Positions 18,491 through 25,203 of a stretch of 64,000 nucleotides of DNA are shown here, in pieces. Every line of letters starts with the position of its first letter. Positions within the stretch are counted from its first letter, which is position 1. A program made the translations under genes and the position numbers. The stretch is from Nostoc sp. KVJ3. GTDB taxonomy: Bacteria; Cyanobacteriota; Cyanobacteriia; Cyanobacteriales; Nostocaceae. Below the pieces are notes generated by a model. That model saw only the letters and a program-made list of their open reading frames with translations, was not told the DNA's origin and did no database searches. The stretch lies in contig NZ_WWFG01000001.1 of assembly GCF_026127265.1 (NCBI RefSeq), positions 2,953,501 to 3,017,500 on the forward strand. The letters are read 5' to 3'.

Positions 18491-18892
18491 ATGACTCAAC
18501 TCACACCTATCGAGTTAGAAGATGGCACGATTATTTATATTGAAGCCACTGATAATGTAGATGCACCGCCAGTTAGTATTGAAGTTTCCCCGGAGGGAGA
18601 GGAAGAAGCGCTAATTGATAAGGGATGGAATGCTGATGTTGCACAAAAACAAATAGTGCAAAATTTCCAAGCAATTGAAGGTACAATTCGGGCTTACACT
18701 GTTTATTCACTTAATGCTTTTAAGAAAATCCCTGTTGCTAATATTGATAAAGTAACTCTAGAATTTGGCATCAAAGTTGGCGGTGAAGCAGGTATACCTT
18801 ATATTACTAAAGGCACGGCTGAAAGCAATCTTAAGATAACGGTAGAGTGTTCATTTCCTGAGCAAGTGGAAAAGAAAACTCAGCAATCATGA
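18491..18892 (+). CDS. Trypco1-domain (CU044_2847 family) protein
   Basis: 133-residue protein with the Trypsin-co-occurring domain 1 pattern: a short beta start IELEDGTIIYIEA, an acidic linker, the helix QKQIVQNFQAIEGTIRAYTVYSLNAF, then VTLEFGIKVGGEAGIPYITKG and a final strand LKITVECSF. Such domains occur beside trypsin-, caspase- and STAND-containing proteins in predicted biological-conflict systems. That fits its place divergent from the caspase-STAND gene. Its stop overlaps the start of the glycosyltransferase gene (ATGA), indicating translational coupling. The molecular role is unknown. Confidence 0.75.
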   Translation: MTQLTPIELEDGTIIYIEATDNVDAPPVSIEVSPEGEEEALIDKGWNADVAQKQIVQNFQAIEGTIRAYTVYSLNAFKKIPVANIDKVTLEFGIKVGGEAGIPYITKGTAESNLKITVECSFPEQVEKKTQQS

Positions 18893-19599
18893 GTCAGAAT
18901 ATTGACGCTAGCAAAATTTCTATTATCATTCCGGCTATTAATGAAGCAGGGAATATCAAAGAAGCGATCGCTACTACTAAACTCAGTCTAAATATAGAAG
19001 TCATTGTAGTAGATGGTGGCTCCAAAGATGATACTGTAGCGATCGCTCAGTCTTTAAATGTCAAAGTTATCTCGTCATCTCCCAGTCGTGCTGTGCAAAT
19101 GAACGCGGGTGCTGTAGCGGCTAGTGGTGAAATTCTGCTATTTCTTCATGCAGATACCCGTTTACCGACGGGGTTTGATGAGATGATTCGCACATCGATA
19201 CAACAGCCGGGGATTGTGGCTGGTGCATTTAACTTGCGGATTGATGCATCTGTTTTAAGTTTACGATGGGTGGAGTGGGGAGTAAATGTGCGATCGCATT
19301 TTTGCCAAATGCCCTACGGCGACCAAGCAATTTTTTTAACTAAGGAAGTATTTCAGCAAGTTGGTGGTTTTCCCGAATTGCCTATCATGGAAGACTTTGA
19401 ACTCATCCGTCGGTTAAAACCCATCGGACACATTGTAATTATTCCCACACCAGTTGTTACTTCAGCCCGTAGATGGTTGCAAAAGGGAGTCTTTAAAACT
19501 ACGTTACTCAATCAAATAGTAATTATTGCTTATTTACTTGGTGTATCACCTGAACGAATTCGTCGTTGGTATCGACAAGAAAAATTTAAGAGGATTTAA
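18889..19599 (+). CDS. TIGR04283 family GT2 glycosyltransferase
   Basis: 236-residue family 2 glycosyltransferase of the TIGR04283 type, annotated elsewhere as arsenosugar-biosynthesis associated. ISIIIPAINEAGNIKEAI is the nucleotide-binding start, EVIVVDGGSKDDTV the first acidic motif, FLHADTRLP the DXD-like metal site, and FPELPIMEDFELIRRLK the acceptor region. The C-terminus (LLNQIVIIAYLLGVSPERIRRWYR) is family-typical. It overlaps the Trypco1 gene by four bases. No arsenite methyltransferase or radical SAM partner is in view, so an arsenosugar role is not supported here beyond family membership. Confidence 0.85.
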   Translation: MSQNIDASKISIIIPAINEAGNIKEAIATTKLSLNIEVIVVDGGSKDDTVAIAQSLNVKVISSSPSRAVQMNAGAVAASGEILLFLHADTRLPTGFDEMIRTSIQQPGIVAGAFNLRIDASVLSLRWVEWGVNVRSHFCQMPYGDQAIFLTKEVFQQVGGFPELPIMEDFELIRRLKPIGHIVIIPTPVVTSARRWLQKGVFKTTLLNQIVIIAYLLGVSPERIRRWYRQEKFKRI

Positions 19600-19741
19600 G
19601 CTATTCTCATGTCATTTTTTGAAACCCACGAACATACCAGCAAAGATAAAAAAGCGATCGCTAGCGTATTGATGAACTGCTGGCCAATCTGATTTTACAA
19701 AGTCTCGCAGTAAGTGCGTATGCAAAAAGATTTATGTCAAT

Positions 19742-19806
19742 TGCGAGCGGAATGAAGCAATCCCAAGACCTTGGGATTGCTTCATTCCGCTTTGCTCCAT
19801 TCGCAA
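19742..19806. repeat. Palindromic GCGAGCGGAATGAAGCAATC repeat
   Basis: Long imperfect palindrome with arms GCGAGCGGAATGAAGCAATCCC and its complement around CAAGACCTTG. It is the same family as the palindromes at 34132-34208 and 40142-40200. Such repeats are dispersed in cyanobacterial genomes. No gene is disrupted. Confidence 0.75.
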
Positions 19807-19930
19807 CGACAGATGTATATTTAATTTTGCATTACAGCAGATTGCGAGTTGGTGAGGTACAAAAATACCCCACCCTAACCCTCCCCTTATAAAGGGGAGG
19901 GAACTAGATTTCTTTTTCCCCCCTTTATAA

Positions 19931-20141
19931 GGCAGGGCTGATTCATTCCCTAAAGAGCGCTAAATATCAAGGGTTCTAGCGATTTAAAATTGATTATTTT
20001 GTTACCAGCTTGCCAAGAAAATGAACAATTTTACTGTTGTTCAAGTGCTTAAAAGTTCATCTTCTCGTCACCCTCACTTACAATTTTCTCGCTAACCATC
20101 TTGACAAACTCCTTCGTCTTGTGGAATGAATCAGCCCTGCC
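19931..20141. repeat. 211-bp miniature inverted-repeat element, GGCAGGGCTGATTCATTCC ends
   Basis: Perfect 19-bp terminal inverted repeats, GGCAGGGCTGATTCATTCC at 19931-19949 and the complement at 20123-20141. The element splits a C-run/G-run palindrome: CCCCCCTTTATAA lies just to its left and CTTAAAAAGGGGGG just to its right, so it inserted into a pre-existing repeat. The interior has no ORF of note. The TIR suggests a non-autonomous derivative of an insertion sequence not present in the window. Confidence 0.8.
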
Positions 20142-20149
20142 CTTAAAAA

Positions 20150-20365
20150 GGGGGGCAAAAGTCTCTTAAAGTCCCCTTTTTTAAGGGGGATTTAGGGGGA
20201 TCTCCAACGATTTTGGGTTTCTACAGAGATGTGTGTACACCGTAGCCTTATAAAGGGCAGGGAACTAGATTTCCGGCTTCCCCCCTTTACAAGGGGGGAT
20301 TGAGGGGGGTAATTTGACTTGTGTACAACACGTAGCTTTATAAGGGGGGCTAATTCGACTTGTGT
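20150..20365. repeat. Cluster of CCCCTTTT/AAGGGG palindromic repeats
   Basis: Several copies of a C-rich/G-rich palindromic motif (TCCCCTTTTTTAAGGGGG, CCCCCCTTTACAAGGGGGG, TATAAGGGGGGC) and two copies of GACTTGTGT with CGTAG(C) nearby. Together with the elements at 19742 and 19931 this makes the 796-bp spacer between the glycosyltransferase gene and the small membrane protein gene a repeat hot spot. Confidence 0.65.
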
Positions 20366-20395
20366 GGTAGCTCTACAAGTAAAGAGGGGCTGTGA

Positions 20396-20650
20396 TTATT
20401 TATCCTCAGAACGGCGATGTTTGGGTAACAGGCTTTTTTTCTGCTTTTCTTGCAAATTGCTGGCTTGTTTCAGGACTGGGATACACTGGTTAATCATCCA
20501 CATTAAAACCTCGATGGTTGAGTCTCCTTGCTGAAGGCGGTTTTCGGCATTTACACCAATTAATATTGTTTGTATTAATAACAACACTGTAATGATTTGG
20601 CGATAAAGCTTTTGACGTGTGCTTTGGCTTTGCTTGCGCTGAGTTTTCAT
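20396..20650 (-). CDS. Small single-span membrane protein, unknown
   Basis: 84-residue protein not matched to any family I know. It has a basic N-terminus (KTQRKQSQSTRQKLYRQ), one hydrophobic segment at about 19-33 (ITVLLLIQTILIGVN), then a polar part with a second moderately hydrophobic helix (IEVLMWMINQCIPVL) and a very basic tail. A good ribosome site, GAGGTGAGG, lies about 7 bases upstream of the ATG, which supports real expression. It is divergent from the NACHT-HEAT gene with only 101 bp between starts, so the two probably share a regulatory region. It could be a partner or membrane anchor of that protein; this is inference. Confidence 0.55.
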   Translation of the reverse strand: MKTQRKQSQSTRQKLYRQIITVLLLIQTILIGVNAENRLQQGDSTIEVLMWMINQCIPVLKQASNLQEKQKKSLLPKHRRSEDK

Positions 20651-20751
20651 TTATTTACCTCACCTCAATTTCAAATCGAGGTTAAGGTTGGGATTAATTG
20701 ACAAGTAAATTTCCCAAGCGTTGATTAAAAGCCGTTTAGAATCTACATAGG

Positions 20752-23700
20752 GTGCTTGGGAAAGATGTCTGGCTTGGGAAAGCACAGAACTTTTTAGAAA
20801 ATTTTTTTCTTTTCGATGACGGTACTTACATGGGGCGGAAGGGGCGGAATCTTAGCTACGATGCTGGTAGAAAACAAGCAAAAATATTGCTGTCTGCTTT
20901 GCTGTCCTTTGTGGAAAATTTGGAAGAATCAAAGGACTGTAAAGCCGATTGGCAAGCGGGTACTGAGTTGTGGGTAACGCATTCTACATTAGAAGGACTG
21001 GCAGAACTGACGAAGAGGTATAACGAGAGGTTAGAGCCTGAAGCAATTAGGAATGCGCTCAACTGTCTGATAAGCTTGAAAATTATTCAGGATAAACGCG
21101 GACAAACCAACGCCAAAACTAGAACAAACTCAAAAGTTTGGCTTTTCGCGCTCAAGTTTCCTAGCATCGATAAAAAAGAAAACCTGAATTGGTTGTTTAA
21201 ACAAGGTGGGGAATGGGATAAATGCCGAGAAACTCAAAAAAACAACTCTGCTAAAGTTCCCAAGACTCCGAAAGAAAAATCTCAGGGTGTTGACTGGCAA
21301 GAAACCTGCCGCGCTATGCTGGAAAAGCACAAGCGTCTCAGCACAAATGAGTTGCTGTTTGCTGATGATGAGATGAAATTTGAGCTAGAGGCAATTCATG
21401 TCCCTTTAGCATTGGTAGAACGTAACAAACCGAAGAAGTGCAGCGAGGATATTTCCGCAGAACAAGGTTCGCGGCTTTACGAACCGAGTTATGAAGAGAA
21501 GCAGCGATTTGAACATGAGGCTTTTTTAGAGAAAATTATCCGTGATGGTGTTGGTAAAACTCAAGGACACCGCATCGCTTTAATTGGCGAACCGGGTGCG
21601 GGAAAAACTACTCAGTTGCAAACTATAGCTTTTTCGATATTAAAGAAGAATCAGGGTTTACCAATTTGGATTTCTTTGGCAGACTTGCAAGGAAAGAGTG
21701 TAGAAAATTATCTGTTGCAAGATTGGCTGAAGAAGGCTTTAAAAAAGCCGCGTGTGACACAAGAAGAGGAAGACACTTTTGCAGATTTATTCAAGAATAA
21801 TCGTGTGTGGTTGTTGTTGGATGCAGCAGATGAAATGTCTTCACTCCAACCATTAACTGAGATTTCCCAGCAGTTGACGGGATGGGTGGAAGATGCGCGG
21901 GTTGTGCTGACTTGTCGGGTGAATGTTTGGGAAGTAAACGGCGGCGCTTTAGATAAGTTAGATTTCAAGACGTATCGGTTACTCAATTTTGAATATCCGA
22001 AACAGGTGAAAGAGTTTATCGAGAAGTGGTTTCAACCTCGGAACCTCACCCCCCAGCCCCCTCTCCTTATTAAGGAGAGGGGGAGTAAGAAGGGGGAACA
22101 ATTATGGAGGGAGTTAAATCAAGCTGAACGTCAGCGCATCCAAGATTTAGTTAAAAATCCTTTGCGGTTAGCGCTGTTGTGTAGCACTTGGCAAGGTTCC
22201 GATAAAGGTTTACCGGAAACTAAAGCCGGACTTTATCAGCAGTTTGTGGAAGAGGTTTACAAGTGGAAAGAAAACCGCTTCCCTACCACCGAACAGCAGC
22301 AAGAGGAATTAAACGCTGCGTTGGGACGTTTGGCAAAACGGGCAATTAATCAAGAAACGTCACGGTTTCGGCTACGACATAAGTTTGTGCGTGAGGAATT
22401 AGGTGATCCAAAACAGCAAAATTCTTTATTTTGGTTAGCGTTAAAGTTGGGATGGCTAAATGAAGTTGGAGTGGCTGCGGAATCACCAAAAGAGAAAGTT
22501 TACGCTTTTTATCACACCACATTTGAGGAATATTTTGCAGCGTTGGCGATCGACAATTGGCACGAGTTTCTGAACCCCGCGCAAGGCGTTTATCGCATTT
22601 TTGCTCCGCAGTGGAAAGAGGTGATTTTGCTGTGGTTGGGACGTGAGGATGTGGAGAGGAAGGAAAAAGAAGAGTTTATTCAGGCGTTGGTGGAATTTGA
22701 TGATGGGTGCGGAGAATTCAAAGCTATTGATAGAGTCAGAAGGGGATTTTACGAGTTTCGCGCTTATTTTCTCGCTGCTGCGGGGGTTGATGAGTGGAAA
22801 AATTCTGTCAACGCAGATGCTATTGTGGCGGAAATCGTTAAATGGAGCTTTGGCGAATCTAAGGTTGAACAAAACAAGTGGGTGGAATTTCTCGAACCAA
22901 TCGAAAAGGGAGCAAGGACAGCACTATCTCAGACAAATCGTACAAAAGCGATCGCTGCTTTGGTGGAGTTAATCGGCAATCCACAACTGGATTATTCTAC
23001 CCGAAGGCAAGCGGCAGATAGCTTAGGGGAAATTGGCTCTGGCAACCAAAAAGCGATCGCTGCTTTGATACAGTTAATCGGCAAACCACAACTGAATGAT
23101 TCTACCCGAAGGCAAGCGGCAGATAGCTTAGGCAAAATTGACCCAGGCAACGAAAAAGCGATTGATACCTTGGTGGAGTTAATCGGCAAACCACAACTAG
23201 ATGATGATACCCAATATCTATCGGCAGAAAGCTTAGGGAAGATTGGCTCTGGCAACCAAAAAGCGATCGCTGCCTTGATACAGTTAATCGGTAAACGACA
23301 ACTGGATGATTTTACCCGATGGCAAGCGGCATTAAGCTTAGAGAAAATTGGCTCTGGCAACCAAAAGGCGATCGCTGCTTTGGTGGGGTTAATTGGCAAA
23401 CCACAACTGGATGATTCTGCCCGAATGCTAGCGGCATCTAGCTTAAGGCAAATTGACCCAGGCAACCAAAAAGCAATTGATGTCTTGGTGGAGTTAATCG
23501 GCAAACTACAACTGGATGATGATACCCGAAGGCTAGCGGCATCTAGCTTAAGGAAAATTGGTTATGGCAACCAAAAAGCGATTGATGCTTTGATGGAATT
23601 AATTGGCAAATCACAACTGAATAATTCTACCCAATGGCAAGCGGCATCTAGCTTAGGGCAAATTGACCCAGGCAACCAAAAAGCGATTGATGTCTTGGTG

Positions 23701-24588
23701 GAGTTAATCTGCAAACCACAACTGGATGATTTTACCCAAAGGCAAGCGGCATCTAGCTTAGGGCAAATTGGTTATGGCAACCAAAAAGCGATTGATGCTT
23801 TGGTGGAGTTAATCGGCAAACCACAACTGGATTATTCTACCCAATGGCAAGCGGCATTTAGCTTAGGGCAAATTGGTTATGGCAACCAAAAAGTGATTGA
23901 TGCTTTGGTGGAGTTAATTGGCAAACCACAACTGAATGATTCTACCCAATGGCAAGCGGCACAAAGCTTAGAGCAAATTAACCCTGGCAACCAAAAAGCG
24001 ATTGATGCTTTGATAAAGTTAATCGGCAAACCACAACTGGATGATTTTACCCGATGGGAAGCGGCATCTAGCTTAGGACGAATTGACCCTAGTAACCAAA
24101 AAGCGATTGATGCTTTGATGGAGTTAATCAGCAAACCACAACTGGATTATTCTACGCGAAGGTTAGGGGCAGAAAGCTTAGGGCAAATTGGTTATGGCAA
24201 CCAAAAAGCGATTGATGCTTTGGTGGAGTTAATCGGCAAACCACAACTGGATGATTTTACTCGAAGGCTAGCGGCAGAAAGCTTAGGTCAAATTGACCCT
24301 GGCAACCAAAAAGCGATTGATGCTTTGGTGGAGTTAATCGGCAAACCAGAACTGCATGATTCTACCCGAAGGTTAGTGGCAGAAAGCTTAGGGAAAATTC
24401 TGTTAAAGGAACAGATGCCGAGTGTTATCAACGGGTTGAAGGATTACTTATCACCTGAAACTTACAAAAATGACTTTAAGCGATTTGATAATTGCTACGA
24501 AGTTATCTGGAAGTGCGCCCAAACTATGCCCTACCCCGCTTTTTACCAAGCTTGGCATCAACAAGAGAAAGTGAAAGATGGAGAGTAG
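20752..24588 (+). CDS. NACHT NTPase with C-terminal HEAT-repeat array
   Basis: 1278-residue STAND-class protein. N-terminal region (about 1-145): unrecognised helical part, then a winged-helix-like stretch (LWVTHSTLEGLAELTKRY, LNCLISLKIIQDKRG). A linker with VDWQETCRAMLEKHKRLSTNELL follows. The NACHT domain has Walker A GEPGAGKTT near 279-287 and Walker B LLLDAADE near 354-361. Then come helical domains, and from about 729 fourteen 35-residue HEAT (PBS-lyase-like) units to about 1218. Translation from the GTG at 20752 is the longest frame; Met27 is an alternative. Residues about 431-452 are encoded by an inserted palindromic repeat. By domain plan it resembles NACHT-based antiphage or stress sensors, with the HEAT array as the sensing part. 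Confidence 0.88.
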   Translation: MLGKDVWLGKAQNFLENFFLFDDGTYMGRKGRNLSYDAGRKQAKILLSALLSFVENLEESKDCKADWQAGTELWVTHSTLEGLAELTKRYNERLEPEAIRNALNCLISLKIIQDKRGQTNAKTRTNSKVWLFALKFPSIDKKENLNWLFKQGGEWDKCRETQKNNSAKVPKTPKEKSQGVDWQETCRAMLEKHKRLSTNELLFADDEMKFELEAIHVPLALVERNKPKKCSEDISAEQGSRLYEPSYEEKQRFEHEAFLEKIIRDGVGKTQGHRIALIGEPGAGKTTQLQTIAFSILKKNQGLPIWISLADLQGKSVENYLLQDWLKKALKKPRVTQEEEDTFADLFKNNRVWLLLDAADEMSSLQPLTEISQQLTGWVEDARVVLTCRVNVWEVNGGALDKLDFKTYRLLNFEYPKQVKEFIEKWFQPRNLTPQPPLLIKERGSKKGEQLWRELNQAERQRIQDLVKNPLRLALLCSTWQGSDKGLPETKAGLYQQFVEEVYKWKENRFPTTEQQQEELNAALGRLAKRAINQETSRFRLRHKFVREELGDPKQQNSLFWLALKLGWLNEVGVAAESPKEKVYAFYHTTFEEYFAALAIDNWHEFLNPAQGVYRIFAPQWKEVILLWLGREDVERKEKEEFIQALVEFDDGCGEFKAIDRVRRGFYEFRAYFLAAAGVDEWKNSVNADAIVAEIVKWSFGESKVEQNKWVEFLEPIEKGARTALSQTNRTKAIAALVELIGNPQLDYSTRRQAADSLGEIGSGNQKAIAALIQLIGKPQLNDSTRRQAADSLGKIDPGNEKAIDTLVELIGKPQLDDDTQYLSAESLGKIGSGNQKAIAALIQLIGKRQLDDFTRWQAALSLEKIGSGNQKAIAALVGLIGKPQLDDSARMLAASSLRQIDPGNQKAIDVLVELIGKLQLDDDTRRLAASSLRKIGYGNQKAIDALMELIGKSQLNNSTQWQAASSLGQIDPGNQKAIDVLVELICKPQLDDFTQRQAASSLGQIGYGNQKAIDALVELIGKPQLDYSTQWQAAFSLGQIGYGNQKVIDALVELIGKPQLNDSTQWQAAQSLEQINPGNQKAIDALIKLIGKPQLDDFTRWEAASSLGRIDPSNQKAIDALMELISKPQLDYSTRRLGAESLGQIGYGNQKAIDALVELIGKPQLDDFTRRLAAESLGQIDPGNQKAIDALVELIGKPELHDSTRRLVAESLGKILLKEQMPSVINGLKDYLSPETYKNDFKRFDNCYEVIWKCAQTMPYPAFYQAWHQQEKVKDGE
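22044..22105. repeat. Palindromic repeat inserted in frame in the NACHT gene
   Basis: Perfect 12-bp arms CCCCCTCTCCTT (22057-22068) and AAGGAGAGGGGG (22072-22083) with a 3-base loop. This C-rich/G-rich palindrome belongs to the family seen in spacers at 18318, 19870, 20160 and 53430. It is read through as NLTPQPPLLIKERGSKKG without a stop. Confidence 0.8.
22936..24405. repeat. 105-bp tandem repeat encoding 14 HEAT units
   Basis: Fourteen consecutive 105-bp units within the NACHT gene, each encoding a 35-residue HEAT unit around KAIDALVELIGKPQL and a second helix ending SLGQI. Neighbouring units are very similar at the DNA level (GGCAACCAAAAAGCGATTGATGC recurs with few changes), which points to recent expansion or gene conversion. 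Confidence 0.9.
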
Positions 24589-24830
24589 GAAAGAAAAATA
24601 CTTCCTCCAGCCAAAACATAAGCGAAATGTGGAAGCAACAATCCCTTGTAAAGACGCGATTCATCGCCTCTAGTAAGCGTCTCCTAAATCTATCGCGTCC
24701 GATCTTTCCGCAATTCAGGGAATGCGATCGCACCTAATAAAACAGATATCGTAAACAGAATGGGAATGCGATCGTTTTTTTGATTGCTGCGATGAATTGA
24801 TTAAGCGATCGCCTTTACGGTTTATATACC

Positions 24831-24970
24831 TCACTGCGATGAGCGATCTTTCAAGGCTTTAATGTTGGGGTGCGATCGAGGAGTTTGTTCTAGCTGCTGC
24901 AAACATCGGGCAATTTTCTTAGCAAAAGTTTTGTCAACATAATTCGTAATGAATTCGCCCTTGATAAAAT
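24831..24970 (-). pseudogene. Remnant of a RelE/ParE-type toxin gene
   Basis: The minus strand encodes EFITNYVDKTFAKKIARCL followed by QQLEQTPRSHPNIKALK, the middle of a RelE-like mRNA interferase. The frame then ends at DRSSQ-stop where the family would continue with the YRYRVGDYRVIY core. The catalytic C-terminal half is missing, and no antitoxin gene is next to it. The rest of the 615-bp spacer holds several GCGATCGC sites and nothing else I can name. Confidence 0.5.
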
Positions 24971-25203
24971 TAGAAAATATATTGTCAATAACCCAAGCAA
25001 TTGGGAAGGCGATCGCGAACAACTACTCCATTAATTGCGATCGCCATTTTAAGGAATATCCACACCTCTTTTAGAGATAGTGAAACAATATCTGCAACGG
25101 CTCAATTTTGACATTATGCCACCAAGGAATGTCTACGACGGGCTATTCGGCGTCGCACTCATCATAAAATTGGGAGTGGATGGTTTACCACTCCCTACTC
25201 TTT

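Noticed and set aside
22992..24134. Minus-strand ORFs opposite the HEAT repeats
   Set aside because: They are the antisense of a repetitive coding array and only reflect its periodicity.
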